From an uncultured Maribacter sp. (GTDB lineage Bacteria; Bacteroidota; Bacteroidia; Flavobacteriales; Flavobacteriaceae): a DNA stretch of 64,000 bases. Where the stretch lies: positions 97,564 to 161,563 of the forward strand of contig CANNFY010000006.1 in the NCBI GenBank assembly GCA_947504045.1, read 5' to 3'. Under the pieces are notes generated by a model. The model was not told the DNA's origin. It did no database searches and worked only from the letters and a program-made list of their open reading frames with translations. This document shows positions 37,663 to 47,878 of the stretch, piece by piece. Position 1 is the first letter of the stretch. Each line of letters begins with the position of its first letter. Both the position numbers and the translations under genes were made by a program.

Positions 37663-38856
37663 TTAAATATTTATAGTTAATTTTTTCTTTTCTTCTAATG
37701 TTATATATGCGTTAATAACTCCTTGTATAAAACAGAAAAATGCAAAGAGTATAAATAAAGATTCTAATGCAGGTTCAACAAATAGTTGAGAAAATATAAC
37801 AATATTATATATTAAAATAGTTGCATTAAAAAGTGTATTTTGTTTGTTTAAGTTTATTACTTGTTTAATATTTTTAAAAGACTTTATACTAAATATTAAA
37901 AGTAAAATAAAAGAAATAATTGAGCCATTTCTTGCTGCATCAAACCACATGTTATGAGAATATCCAAATTCTCTAACATCCCATCCCAGAGGTTTTTTGT
38001 ATAAGTTAATTATTGATTTCTCCCATCTTTGGGTTCTACCTCCGGCACTGCTTGCATTGTCACTACTTTGTAAACGTTCACCTAACGAAGATAAATAATC
38101 GGCATCAAGATCAATACTTAAATAATTATATGCTAAAAGTGTAATTGTCACTATTCCCAACAATAATTTTATATTACTAATCGTATTCTGACTTTTTAAT
38201 AAATATACAATAGCAATTATTATGGATAAAATAACTAAACTTATTTGAGTTCTACTTCCTAAACGGAACACACACAATAAAGATGCAATAAAGATTCCAA
38301 ATGTAATCAGTTTAAAAAATAGAGGTAATTTTTTTTTGCCTACAATTAATAAACCAGGTATGGCCATATTAAAAATAAAAAAGGCTCCCATTGCCGTAGC
38401 TAATTTCTCTTTACCTGTCCAAAAATCTGGTATTGAACGACCTAATTGTACAAATCCACCTTCTAGTAAATTAAAGCCTACAGAAATTAGACCTGTTAAT
38501 GAGTATAAGAAACCTAATGCAAATATTATATAAAATAAATGCATGGGCTTTTTTATATACGGAGTTATTTTCTTACCTAATAGATAAATACTACTAGGAA
38601 ATAGAGCGTATATTATTAACCATTGTACACCTTGTTTCATATCGAAAAGATAGAATCCAGCATAAACTAGAGAAAATACTATAAGAGAAAAGAAAGTTGA
38701 ATCTATATTTTTTAAGATAAACTTTGGATTAATATATATTAGAAGAATAATTAAATATCCAGCAAGAAAACCTTTGTCAAATGGATTTATTAAATAAAGC
38801 ATTAAGAGAAAAATATGGACTCCTATTGTTTTTATATAATTGGGATTGTTATTCAT
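37663..38856 (-). CDS. O-antigen ligase/Wzy-like polysaccharide polymerase
   Basis: This 397-residue membrane protein has about eleven helices and one large periplasmic loop. The loop (about residues 245-300) contains LGERLQSSDNASSAGGRTQRWEKS and YSHNMWFDAARNGSI, the H-N-x-[WF] pattern typical of the O-antigen ligase/Wzy_C fold. It probably polymerises repeat units carried by the flippase encoded at 41345. Low sequence conservation is normal for Wzy. The gene is very AT-rich even for this window. Confidence 0.82.
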   Translation of the reverse strand: MNNNPNYIKTIGVHIFLLMLYLINPFDKGFLAGYLIILLIYINPKFILKNIDSTFFSLIVFSLVYAGFYLFDMKQGVQWLIIYALFPSSIYLLGKKITPYIKKPMHLFYIIFALGFLYSLTGLISVGFNLLEGGFVQLGRSIPDFWTGKEKLATAMGAFFIFNMAIPGLLIVGKKKLPLFFKLITFGIFIASLLCVFRLGSRTQISLVILSIIIAIVYLLKSQNTISNIKLLLGIVTITLLAYNYLSIDLDADYLSSLGERLQSSDNASSAGGRTQRWEKSIINLYKKPLGWDVREFGYSHNMWFDAARNGSIISFILLLIFSIKSFKNIKQVINLNKQNTLFNATILIYNIVIFSQLFVEPALESLFILFAFFCFIQGVINAYITLEEKKKLTINI

Positions 38857-38908
38857 TATTAAAGTTGTTAGCTGGGTACTTTTTTGATTTTTTAAAAGAA
38901 AGAGTTTT

Positions 38909-40165
38909 TTAAATGTTTTTGTAAATTTTTAATAAATCATTAGTTATAGTTGTTTTGTCATGTCTCTTTAGAGCTGCTTCTCTTCCTTTTTTTGCTATAG
39001 TTAATGCTTTGCTAGAATTAGTAAATATATATGAAATATGTTCAGCAAGCTCTTCAAATTCTTCAAATCTATATAATAAACCAGTCTCTTTATTTTCAAT
39101 CATATCAGATACCCCTCCTACATTGGAAGAAATACATGGTACACCTAAAATTTGTGCTTCAGCAAGTGAATTAGGACTGTTTTCAATACTTGAAGGACAT
39201 ATAAAAACATTTGCTTTTTTATAAGCACTTATCATTTCTGATTCATTTAGCATTCCAAGATATTTTACATTGTCTGACAATTGTAGTTTTTTAATTAAAT
39301 TACTTAAATACTTACTATAATTTTTTTGTCTTATTCTTTTTTTGAATGTTTTGTTTAGTAACAAGGTGTCTCTTCCAGCAAAGTAAATTTTTATTTTAGG
39401 AAAATCATTTTTTATTAAAGCAACAGCTTTTAGTACTTGATGAAATCCTTTTAAAGGGTAATTTCCTTGGCTTAAGAAGATAGAATGTTCATCACAGTTA
39501 ATAAAATCCCAAGCTTCTTCTGTATAAAAAGATGGTCGTAGTATTTCTCCACAATGGAAATAATTGGAATTTCTGTTTAAATATTTCGTGTGTGCTTTAT
39601 CCCAAGCTGTTCTTCCTAAAAAATTATTTATCTTTTTAAAGTATTGTTTTTCAATTAGTTCTCCTCTTTTGTAAAATTCTTTTTGTTCAGAAAAAATAGA
39701 ATCTCCTCTTAATATAAAACGCAGAGTTAGGTTTTTTAAAATATCTTTATTGGATAGTCCAGCTTTATAATACCTAGCGTACACAGAAATTAAACCTTGA
39801 ATAGATAATAAATATTTTTCATTCGGATGCGTATTAATTAAAGCTAGAGCATGAGAATTTTCGGAACCTTGTAGATGTATTACATCTGGTTTAACTTGAT
39901 TAATAATATCTTTCCATTGCGGCTCTAATGATTTGTCGTAAACCCCTTTCTTTTTTTTACTATTTAAAAGGTAATATTTAATATTTTCTCCTTTAAAGAA
40001 AAAAGGGTCTACATTTTTTTTAGTTGTAGCAATGGTTAAATCTATTCCATTTATAGCAAGTTGGTTTGATAAAAATATTAACCAACCTTCAAAAGGAGCA
40101 TGTTTAATTTTTAAAGCTTTAGCCAATTCGGGTAGAATTGAGTTTGTAATCCAAAGTACTTTCAT
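38909..40165 (-). CDS. Glycosyltransferase family 4
   Basis: This 418-residue GT-B enzyme begins MKVLWITNSILPELAKALKIK and has an acceptor-domain PDVIHLQGSENSHALALI. The donor domain carries LGMLNESEMISAYKKANVFICPSSIENSPNSLAEAQILGVPCISSNVGGVSDMI, with the EX7E-type motif at its end. It is a retaining transferase for one sugar of the repeat. It lies 4 bases from the next GT4 gene on the minus strand, in an operon with the flippase, Fcl and Gmd. Confidence 0.88.
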   Translation of the reverse strand: MKVLWITNSILPELAKALKIKHAPFEGWLIFLSNQLAINGIDLTIATTKKNVDPFFFKGENIKYYLLNSKKKKGVYDKSLEPQWKDIINQVKPDVIHLQGSENSHALALINTHPNEKYLLSIQGLISVYARYYKAGLSNKDILKNLTLRFILRGDSIFSEQKEFYKRGELIEKQYFKKINNFLGRTAWDKAHTKYLNRNSNYFHCGEILRPSFYTEEAWDFINCDEHSIFLSQGNYPLKGFHQVLKAVALIKNDFPKIKIYFAGRDTLLLNKTFKKRIRQKNYSKYLSNLIKKLQLSDNVKYLGMLNESEMISAYKKANVFICPSSIENSPNSLAEAQILGVPCISSNVGGVSDMIENKETGLLYRFEEFEELAEHISYIFTNSSKALTIAKKGREAALKRHDKTTITNDLLKIYKNI

Positions 40166-40169
40166 AATT

Positions 40170-41330
40170 TTATTTTATATACCAGTTATTCTCTGTAGAT
40201 ATAGCAGAGCTACATGGTCCAATTTTAATTGGGTTATTTTTGTTTTTAGAAATAGAATTATATAATTCTACAAAGTTTTCAGCAGCTTTTTTAGGAGACC
40301 ATATATTAGTTATAGTTTCATATGCATTTATTGCTAAATTTTCTCCTAAGGCAGGGTTATTTAAAAGCTTTTCTATTTGTTTAAAAGCATCTTCATTATC
40401 TTGAGATTTAAATATTAATCCGTTTTTATTTGGTTCTATTAGGTAAGGTACAGCGCCAATTTCATGACTAGCAACTAATGTGCACCCATTTGCCATAGCT
40501 TCATTTGCTACAGCTCCCCAACCTTCATTTCTATCACTTGGAAAGAAAAAAACATGTGATCTTTGCATCATAATAAGAACATCATCATTAGCTACATTTC
40601 CTAGTAAATGTATATGATTGTTAAGTTTATAATTAGATATCATTTCCTCTAACACACTTTTCATTTCTCCAGAGCCAACTATATTTATTTCAAAATTATA
40701 ATTCTTTTCTTTTAGAAATTTTCCAATTTCTACAGCCATTTCTATGTGTTTCCAATCTATTAATCTAGAAACACATATAATAGAGAATTTTTTATTTCTT
40801 TTGTTTTCTATGATTTTCTTAATATCTAATTCAGGAGTTTTTGTAAAATAACCCCATTTATACATTTTATTGGGATATGCTCTTAGCCAGTTTAAATCAT
40901 TAGCAGTATATGCACTTGCGCATAACATATATACTTTTTTATTTTTATATAACGTATGGTTTTTGTACTGATGAAGTATAGCTCTAGGATTAAATTTTTG
41001 CAGCTTACTTTTTTTAAAAAGGCGTTCTGCATATCTAAAAGTTATTTTGTTTTCTTTTACTCTATCCTTAATATAAATTAAGGAAGCAGCACCTATTATT
41101 ACGACATCAGACTTTAGGCCTAATGTAATAGCTTTTTCGTAATTTTCTTTATTTGTATAAGAAGATAGTAAATATGCTTCATCGTATTTTTTATAGCCTG
41201 ATTTACTAAAACTACTAGGCATAGTCTCTGTTGCTACAAAGGTGTAGTTATTTCCTAATAGTTTAAACATCTCATCACTAAAAGGTTTTTGATGATGATT
41301 AAAAAAATTTGAAAAAAATGTTACAGTCAT
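40170..41330 (-). CDS. Glycosyltransferase family 4
   Basis: This 386-residue GT-B enzyme begins MTVTFFSNFFNHHQKPFSDEMFK. The C-terminal donor site has CVSRLIDWKHIEMAVEIGKFL, then the Asn-Glu rich FFPSDRNEGWGAVANEAMANGC. It probably transfers a sugar during repeat-unit assembly. Its stop lies 4 bases before the next GT4 start. A stretch of about 25 residues at the C-terminus after the last helix has no recognised role. Confidence 0.86.
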   Translation of the reverse strand: MTVTFFSNFFNHHQKPFSDEMFKLLGNNYTFVATETMPSSFSKSGYKKYDEAYLLSSYTNKENYEKAITLGLKSDVVIIGAASLIYIKDRVKENKITFRYAERLFKKSKLQKFNPRAILHQYKNHTLYKNKKVYMLCASAYTANDLNWLRAYPNKMYKWGYFTKTPELDIKKIIENKRNKKFSIICVSRLIDWKHIEMAVEIGKFLKEKNYNFEINIVGSGEMKSVLEEMISNYKLNNHIHLLGNVANDDVLIMMQRSHVFFFPSDRNEGWGAVANEAMANGCTLVASHEIGAVPYLIEPNKNGLIFKSQDNEDAFKQIEKLLNNPALGENLAINAYETITNIWSPKKAAENFVELYNSISKNKNNPIKIGPCSSAISTENNWYIK

Positions 41331-41344
41331 TTTTATTGATTGTT

Positions 41345-42784
41345 TTATTTCTTTAGTATTATTTTTTTCAGCTTATTAAAAGGGTCTAAAAATTCTGGGA
41401 TTTTTAAATATAAGTTTGCCGTAAAATATAATGTAGCATAAATAATAGGGGTAACTAACATTTTTAAAAGACTACTAGGAATGTATGACATAATTATAAA
41501 CGAAGTAATTCCAATTATAATATTTATAAAAAATATCTTTGATAAATCTTTTATCTGACTTTTTGCCCCATATTGCATTATTTTTCCAGGATAATAAGAG
41601 TCGTAAAAGTAATGGATAGTTGTTGCAATTAATTCTGCTAATGCAACGTAAATAATACCAAATTTAATGGATGCAGCTAAAAGAGCTAGTCTTATAGGGA
41701 TTTTGTAAAATTGTTGTTTTAAAGCTAAATCTGTTCTTCCTAGTACATATAATAAATTAACATTAATTCCACATATTATAGTAATTAGTCTTGCTAAAGC
41801 AAAAAGTTGCATTATTGGAACAACAGGCAGCCATTTTTCAGTTAGTAATACCTTTATAAGAGGCTCAGCAATTATAATTAAAATAAAGAAAATAGGTGTA
41901 ATAAAAATGGATACCATTTTTATTATATTTTTTGAATATTTTATTAAAACTTCTTTTTGGTCTTGAATTTGCGATAAAGATGGGAGTAAAACTTTGTCTA
42001 CTACAGCATTAACAGTTTTAAAAATTAAATCAGTAAATTGTGTGCCTTGCGCATAATACCCAAGTTCTTTAGTGCTAATAATTTTTGCTATAAATAATGA
42101 AGCTACATTACTAACAGTAGTGTTCATTAAGGAGCCTAATAATAACTTTGATCCATATGAAAAAAGTTGCTTAAAAGAAGTTTTTGAAAATATTAAAATA
42201 GGTCTCCACTTTGTCCAAAATAATAGTAAAAGACCTATTATTGTAGCCTTTATTAGTGTTTGATATACTAAAGACCATACGCCATAACCACTATACGCTA
42301 AATAAATAGCTGTAAGTCCTGATATTATTACAGCAATTAAATTTGCCTTAGCAAATAATTTGAAATTTAAGTCTATAGTAACAAGAGTAGCTGGTACTGT
42401 AAAAATAGCATTAATTACTAATGAAATTGATAAAACTCTTAATAACGAAATTAGTATTGGAGTTTCATAAAAATCAGCAATAAATGGGGCGATAAACCAT
42501 AAAATGCTGTAACATACAATACTAATTATTAGATTGAAAATAAAAACAGTAGAGATGTCATTTTTATTTCTGTCCTTTTTTTGAATTAGAGCTTTAGTAA
42601 AACCACTGTCTACAAATACTTGTGAAATAGTAATGAAAACAATAAGTAACCCAATAAGCCCAAAATCTTTAGGAGATAATAATCTGGCAAGAAAAATTCC
42701 TAATACAAATTGAACTATTTGGGTAGAAAGTCTTTCAACTAAACTCCAAATAGCTCCGGAAAATATTTTGTCTCCTAATTTCAT
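41345..42784 (-). CDS. wzx: Wzx-type polysaccharide flippase (MOP superfamily)
   Basis: This 479-residue integral membrane protein has about fourteen predicted helices. The opening GAIWSLVERLSTQIVQFVLGIFLARLLSPKDFGLIGL is characteristic of the polysaccharide-transport (PST) branch of MOP exporters such as WzxC and TuaB. It should carry undecaprenyl-linked repeat units across the inner membrane for polymerisation. It lies between glycosyltransferase genes and the GDP-fucose genes. The symbol is functional; homologues are also called rfbX or wzxC. Confidence 0.88.
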   Translation of the reverse strand: MKLGDKIFSGAIWSLVERLSTQIVQFVLGIFLARLLSPKDFGLIGLLIVFITISQVFVDSGFTKALIQKKDRNKNDISTVFIFNLIISIVCYSILWFIAPFIADFYETPILISLLRVLSISLVINAIFTVPATLVTIDLNFKLFAKANLIAVIISGLTAIYLAYSGYGVWSLVYQTLIKATIIGLLLLFWTKWRPILIFSKTSFKQLFSYGSKLLLGSLMNTTVSNVASLFIAKIISTKELGYYAQGTQFTDLIFKTVNAVVDKVLLPSLSQIQDQKEVLIKYSKNIIKMVSIFITPIFFILIIIAEPLIKVLLTEKWLPVVPIMQLFALARLITIICGINVNLLYVLGRTDLALKQQFYKIPIRLALLAASIKFGIIYVALAELIATTIHYFYDSYYPGKIMQYGAKSQIKDLSKIFFINIIIGITSFIIMSYIPSSLLKMLVTPIIYATLYFTANLYLKIPEFLDPFNKLKKIILKK

Positions 42785-42821
42785 ACATTAAATATTTGAA
42801 ATGTTAATGTTGAATAGTCTT

Positions 42822-43901
42822 TTAAGAGAGATACCATTGGTATATCTTTTTTATACCGTCATTTAATTCAATTTTATGCTTCCAACCCAATTCATTTAGT
42901 TTAGTTACATCGGTAAGTTTTCTTAGTGTACCATCAGGTTTGTCAGTATTAAATTTAAAGCTGCCTTGAAAATTAATTTCTGTTTTAATTAGGTTGGCTA
43001 AATCGGCTATTGAAATATCAATACCAGTTCCAATATTAATATGGGTGTTTCTTATATCTTTTGTGTTTGTGAAAGTATCTTTAAAATCTCTATTTTCAGT
43101 AATAAATACACAGGCATCTGCCATGTCTTCTGACCATAAAAACTCTCGCATGGGTTTTCCGCTTCCCCAAATTTCTACATGAACTTTAGTATTAAGCTTA
43201 AAAATACCATACTTTTCAAGAATCTTAATAATATTTTCTTCAGAGCTACTTCCGCTAATCCCCTCAATAGGTAATTTATTTAAGTCTTTTTTTATAGTAT
43301 CCCAATTGTTGTTTTCTAGAGCTTTTCCTAAATGAATTTTACGTATTAAAGCTGGTAGAACGTGAGATTTTTCTAAATCAAAATTATCATTAGGGCCATA
43401 CAAGTTGGTTGGCATTACAGATATAAAATTAGTGTTATATTGTAAATTATAACTTTCGCATGTTTTAATACCAGCAATTTTAGCAATAGCGTAGGGCTCA
43501 TTAGTATATTCTAAAGTATCTGTTAATAGATACTCTTCTTTCATAGGTTGCGGGCAAGTTTTTGGGTAAATGCAAGTACTTCCAAGAAATAATAATTTTT
43601 TAACCCCATGTACATAACTTTCATGAATTACGTTATTCTGAATCATTAAGTTAGCATAAATAAAATCTGCTCTATAGGTATTGTTAGCCACTATTCCGCC
43701 AACTTTAGCAGCTGCTAAAAACACATATTCTGGTTTTTCTTTAGCAAAAAACTCTTGTACTGCAGTACTGTTTGTAAGGTCTAGCTCTTTATGCGTTTTG
43801 GTTAAGATATTATTGTAACCTTTTTGATATAGGTTATTAACAATGGCGCTGCCCACCAAACCACGGTGACCAGCGACATAAATTTTAGAATTTTTATTCA
43901 T
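42822..43901 (-). CDS. fcl: GDP-L-fucose synthase
   Basis: This epimerase-reductase converts GDP-4-keto-6-deoxy-D-mannose to GDP-L-fucose with NADPH. The 359-residue extended SDR has AGHRGLVGSAIV at the N-terminus and the catalytic Ser-Tyr-Lys in LGSTCIYP and NEPYAIAKIAG. An insertion near residues 200-240 (EGISGSSSEENIIKILEKYG) makes it longer than the E. coli enzyme, as in other Bacteroidota. It lies 5 bases from gmd on the same strand, giving a two-enzyme GDP-fucose pathway. GDP-mannose must come from genes elsewhere. Confidence 0.95.
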   Translation of the reverse strand: MNKNSKIYVAGHRGLVGSAIVNNLYQKGYNNILTKTHKELDLTNSTAVQEFFAKEKPEYVFLAAAKVGGIVANNTYRADFIYANLMIQNNVIHESYVHGVKKLLFLGSTCIYPKTCPQPMKEEYLLTDTLEYTNEPYAIAKIAGIKTCESYNLQYNTNFISVMPTNLYGPNDNFDLEKSHVLPALIRKIHLGKALENNNWDTIKKDLNKLPIEGISGSSSEENIIKILEKYGIFKLNTKVHVEIWGSGKPMREFLWSEDMADACVFITENRDFKDTFTNTKDIRNTHINIGTGIDISIADLANLIKTEINFQGSFKFNTDKPDGTLRKLTDVTKLNELGWKHKIELNDGIKKIYQWYLS

Positions 43902-43906
43902 TCTTT

Positions 43907-45019
43907 CTATTCAAAATAGTTTAAAGTTTTGTAACCACCAGCCTGTAAATACTGGTCTTTTTTCATTAAGGTTACATCACTTTGCATCATATCTTTTACA
44001 AGATCTTTAAGTTCAAATTCAGGAGTCCATCCTAATTTATTGTTAGCTTTAGAAGCATCACCAATTAATAAGTCAACCTCAGTTGGTCTAAAATATTTAG
44101 GGTCTACAGCTAAAACTTCTTTACCTATTTCTAATTGATATTCAGGGTTGTTACAAGCTTTAATATAGCCTTTTTCGTTAACGCCTTCTCCTTTAAATTC
44201 TAATTCTATACCTACTTCTGCAAAAGCCATACGTACAAAATCTCTAACAGGTGTAGTTTTTCCAGTAGCAATTACCCAATCTTCAGCTTCATCAGCTTGT
44301 AAAATCATCCACATCATACGAACATAATCTTTAGCATGTCCCCAATCTCTTTGTGCATCTAAATTTCCTAGGTATATTTTATCTTGTAACCCTAATGCAA
44401 TTCTAGAAGTAGCTCTTGTAATTTTACGAGTTACAAAAGTTTCTCCTCTAATAGGCGATTCATGATTAAATAAGATACCATTACAAGCATACATACCATA
44501 AGCTTCTCTATAGTTTACAGTAATCCAGTACGCATACATTTTAGCAACTGCATATGGGCTACGAGGGTAAAATGGAGTAGTTTCACTTTGTGGAACTTCT
44601 TGTACTTTACCGTATAACTCTGAAGTGGATGCTTGGTAAATACGTGTTTTTTCTGTTAAACCTAATAAACGAACCGCATCTAATATTCTAAGAGTACCTA
44701 AACCATCTGCATTACCTGTATATTCTGGCACTTCAAAAGATACATGTACATGGCTCATTGCTGCCAAGTTGTAAATTTCATCTGGCTGAATTTCTTGTAT
44801 TAACCTAATAAGGTTAGTACTATCCGTCATATCACCATAGTGTAAAATAAAGTTTCTATTTTCAATATGAGGATCTTGGTATAAATGATCAATTCTATCG
44901 GTATTAAAGATAGAAGATCTTCGTTTTAATCCATGAACTTCATATCCTTTTTTCAATAGAAATTCACTTAAGTAAGCACCATCTTGGCCAGTAACTCCTG
45001 TAATTAGAGCTTTTTTCAT
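43907..45019 (-). CDS. gmd: GDP-mannose 4,6-dehydratase
   Basis: This enzyme makes GDP-4-keto-6-deoxy-D-mannose, the precursor of GDP-L-fucose, from GDP-mannose. The 370-residue SDR has [17 protein letters not shown] for NADP binding and the catalytic triad in STSELYG and [12 protein letters not shown]. Its substrate-binding loop is [16 protein letters not shown]. Length and motifs are fully family-like. It is probably the first gene of the minus-strand run gmd-fcl-wzx-GT-GT-wzy. Confidence 0.97.
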   Translation of the reverse strand: MKKALITGVTGQDGAYLSEFLLKKGYEVHGLKRRSSIFNTDRIDHLYQDPHIENRNFILHYGDMTDSTNLIRLIQEIQPDEIYNLAAMSHVHVSFEVPEYTGNADGLGTLRILDAVRLLGLTEKTRIYQASTSELYGKVQEVPQSETTPFYPRSPYAVAKMYAYWITVNYREAYGMYACNGILFNHESPIRGETFVTRKITRATSRIALGLQDKIYLGNLDAQRDWGHAKDYVRMMWMILQADEAEDWVIATGKTTPVRDFVRMAFAEVGIELEFKGEGVNEKGYIKACNNPEYQLEIGKEVLAVDPKYFRPTEVDLLIGDASKANNKLGWTPEFELKDLVKDMMQSDVTLMKKDQYLQAGGYKTLNYFE

Positions 45020-45372
45020 TTAGTTAAGGTTTTAATATTATTCAATATTCAAACGAGCAAAATTGAAGAATTGTATATATGCGGGCAAATTATTTCGCTA
45101 AATAGAAGTTTAGTATCGTTAAGTTAAGGGAAAATATAAAACCTATTAACTTTTAAGTAGGGTTTTATTCTTAAATAAAAAGTAAGTAGGTTTTGTAGAA
45201 TTTACCATTATAGAAGCTACTATTTTTAAAATAATTTAATAGATATATCATAAATGCTAAAAAGTACGTTTATAATAGTCGTGTTGCTATTTAAAAAGTA
45301 AGTTTGTATAAATAATGCAGTTTTTAAGTTGTAACTATTAATTAGATAAATATTCTAAATAAGTGATTTTTA
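45020..45372. other. Divergent intergenic region, 353 bases
   Basis: No gene is visible between gmd and the MBOAT gene. A plus-strand TAAGTTTG at 45299-45306 fits the TAnnTTTG -7 element about 67 bases upstream of the MBOAT ATG, though no well-spaced TTG accompanies it. An AAGTAGG-TTTT direct repeat occurs twice about 30 bases apart near 45155-45200. The region probably holds promoters for both blocks. Confidence 0.45.
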
Positions 45373-46806
45373 ATGTTATTTAACTCAATTGATTTTGCCA
45401 TATTTTTACCATTGGTATTTATTTTATATTGGTTTGTTTTTAAAAAACTAAAAAGCCAAAATATATTAATGCTAATAGCTAGTTATGTATTTTATGGCTG
45501 GTGGGACTGGCGCTTTTTGTCATTAATTTTATTTAGTACAATACTAGATTACTCTATAGGGGTTTTATTGGCTAAAGAAAATAGCTTAATAAAAAGGAAA
45601 ATTTTATTGTTTACAAGTTTAGGGGTTAATTTAGGGTTTTTAGGCTTTTTTAAATATTATAATTTTTTTCTGGATAATTTTATAACAGCATTTACTTTTT
45701 TTGGAGGCAATTTTACAGCAGAACCATTACATATTATTTTACCAGTTGGTATAAGTTTTTATACTTTTCAGACTTTAAGTTATACAATAGACGTATATAA
45801 GAGAAACTTAGAGCCAGCTAAAGATTTTATATCGTTTGCTACATTTGTTAGCTTTTTTCCACAATTAGTAGCCGGACCTATTGAAAGAGCTTCTAATTTA
45901 TTACCTCAATTTTATAAGAATAGAGTTTTTAATAAAGGGCAGGCTTTAGATGGAATGCGACAAATTTTATGGGGATTATTTAAAAAGATTGTAATAGCGG
46001 ATCAATGTGCCGAATATGCAAACTTAATTTTTAATAATTCCGAGTCTTATAATGGAGTTACTCTTGTGTTAGGAGCTTTATTTTTTACATTTCAGATTTA
46101 TGGGGACTTTAGCGGTTATTCAGATATAGCTATTGGAGTATCTAGACTATTTGGTTTTAATTTAATGCAAAACTTTGCATTTCCATATTTTTCTAGAGAT
46201 ATAGCAGAATTTTGGCGTAGATGGCATATTTCTCTTTCTACTTGGTTTAGAGATTATTTATATATTCCACTAGGAGGTAGTAAAGGTGGTACAGGAATGA
46301 AAGTGCGAAACACATTTATTATATTTTTAGTGAGTGGTTTTTGGCATGGTGCCAACTGGACTTTTATAGTATGGGGAGCTCTAAATGCTTTGTATTTTTT
46401 ACCGCTATTACTTTTGAAAAAAAATAGAAGTAATATGGGAATTATTGCGGGGGATAAATTAATACCTTCTTTTGTAGAATTTAGAGGAATGTTCCTAACG
46501 TTTCTTTTAACAATGTTGTCTTGGATATTTTTTAGAGCCAATAACTTAACGCATGCTCTTAGTTATATTAAAGGAATTTTTAACGAGACATTGTTTGAAA
46601 AACCTCAGATTTTTCCAATAATAACTTTTGTATACCTATTCTTTTTTCTAATACTGGAATGGTTAGGAAAAAGTAACCAATATGCAATACAAAAGACTTT
46701 TACTAAAAATAATATATGGCTTAAGTGGTCTTTTTATATGATTTTACTGCTTTGTATTATTGGGAATGTTAGTAACGAACAAGATTTTATATATTTTCAA
46801 TTTTAA
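45373..46806 (+). CDS. MBOAT family O-acyltransferase (AlgI/DltB-like)
   Basis: This 477-residue membrane enzyme brings acetyl or another acyl group across the inner membrane for O-acylation of an exported polymer. Hallmarks are the N-terminal MLFNSIDFAIFLPLVFILYW, ILPVGISFYTFQTLSYTIDVY, GDFSGYSDIAIG, FWRRWHISLSTWFRDYLYIPLGG, and the catalytic His in SGFWHGANWTFIVWG. All are standard for the AlgI group. The next gene, 5 bases downstream, encodes an SGNH-fold partner, so the two likely form an acylation pair like AlgI with AlgJ/AlgX. Confidence 0.93.
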   Translation: MLFNSIDFAIFLPLVFILYWFVFKKLKSQNILMLIASYVFYGWWDWRFLSLILFSTILDYSIGVLLAKENSLIKRKILLFTSLGVNLGFLGFFKYYNFFLDNFITAFTFFGGNFTAEPLHIILPVGISFYTFQTLSYTIDVYKRNLEPAKDFISFATFVSFFPQLVAGPIERASNLLPQFYKNRVFNKGQALDGMRQILWGLFKKIVIADQCAEYANLIFNNSESYNGVTLVLGALFFTFQIYGDFSGYSDIAIGVSRLFGFNLMQNFAFPYFSRDIAEFWRRWHISLSTWFRDYLYIPLGGSKGGTGMKVRNTFIIFLVSGFWHGANWTFIVWGALNALYFLPLLLLKKNRSNMGIIAGDKLIPSFVEFRGMFLTFLLTMLSWIFFRANNLTHALSYIKGIFNETLFEKPQIFPIITFVYLFFFLILEWLGKSNQYAIQKTFTKNNIWLKWSFYMILLLCIIGNVSNEQDFIYFQF

Positions 46807-46811
46807 TAGAT

Positions 46812-47852
46812 ATGAAGAGTTTTCTTTTAAAAATATTAGCTTTTACTCTTTTTTTATTTAGTATTTGTTTATTACTAAGCGAAATAGAATTTTCTGATGA
46901 TTTTTTAATTAACAGAACTAAAGATACTGCTTATGATAAAGTTGGTTGGAATTTAAACAAAATTAAAAATCATAAAGAAGAAATAAAGGGTAGTAATATA
47001 TTTTTTGGTTCATCTTATGTTTTAAATGGTCTTTCGGACTCTGTTTTAAATACGAAAAAAATTAAATCTTTTAACTTTGCTGTACGACATAATGGTAACG
47101 ATTTAAGCTTGTTTTTTCTAAAAAAGATTATACCATTACAACCTAAAGAAGTGTTTTTTTTAAAGGGTAAAACAGGGTTTAAAAATTTACACAAATTAGC
47201 TCCTCTTTTGTATAAGCCTTCAACTTTAGTAGGTGATGGCCAGGCAATAAATATTAGTTTTGTTAAGTATTTATTTAAACGTACCAAATTAGCCTTAGAG
47301 TACATATTTTTTATTTCAGAAAATAATCAAAACATAAATATTTCTACTAGTATTTATGGTGTTGAATATGAAAACGAGCCTTTTAGTGAGACTATTTTTA
47401 AGAATAAAGATGTAGTAGAAAAATTACGTTTTGAGGATGAAGGCTATAATTTACACAAAACAAATTACCTTTATAAGAAAGAGAAAACTGCAAATAATTT
47501 TTTTAATACTTTAAAGAATTTAAAAAGAAAAATTACCAGAGAATATTACCAAAGAAATAATTGGGTAAGCAATTGGAATTCTCAGGAAAATTTTGTGGAT
47601 ACTGCAAAAGAAATTTGTGGAGAAAATAACATTCCTTTTTCGCAATTATATATGCCTGTAGTATCTGACGTTGTTTCTTTAGAGAAAAGCCAAAATCCTT
47701 TTTTTATTCCTTTGGCTTCAGATGCAAAAAAGATATATGTTTTTAAATCTTACGCTTTTTTGGAGAATAAACTGTATTGGGCAGATATGCACCACTTATC
47801 TAAAGAAGGAGCTATTGTATTTACAAATAAACTTGTAGAACAGCTTAAGTAA
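46812..47852 (+). CDS. SGNH-hydrolase-like partner of the MBOAT protein
   Basis: This 346-residue protein has an N-terminal membrane anchor or signal (about residues 5-22). It has two features of an SGNH fold: the nucleophile-type FFGSSYVLNG near residue 60, and a C-terminal D-x-x-H block in WADMHHLSKEGA near residue 328. AlgX/AlgJ/DltD-type proteins with this fold transfer the acyl group from an MBOAT protein to the polymer in the periplasm. Overall similarity to named families is weak, so the call rests on the motifs and on its position 5 bases after the MBOAT gene. Confidence 0.68.
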   Translation: MKSFLLKILAFTLFLFSICLLLSEIEFSDDFLINRTKDTAYDKVGWNLNKIKNHKEEIKGSNIFFGSSYVLNGLSDSVLNTKKIKSFNFAVRHNGNDLSLFFLKKIIPLQPKEVFFLKGKTGFKNLHKLAPLLYKPSTLVGDGQAINISFVKYLFKRTKLALEYIFFISENNQNINISTSIYGVEYENEPFSETIFKNKDVVEKLRFEDEGYNLHKTNYLYKKEKTANNFFNTLKNLKRKITREYYQRNNWVSNWNSQENFVDTAKEICGENNIPFSQLYMPVVSDVVSLEKSQNPFFIPLASDAKKIYVFKSYAFLENKLYWADMHHLSKEGAIVFTNKLVEQLK

Positions 47853-47878
47853 AAAAAATATAAATAATAGGAGAGAGG

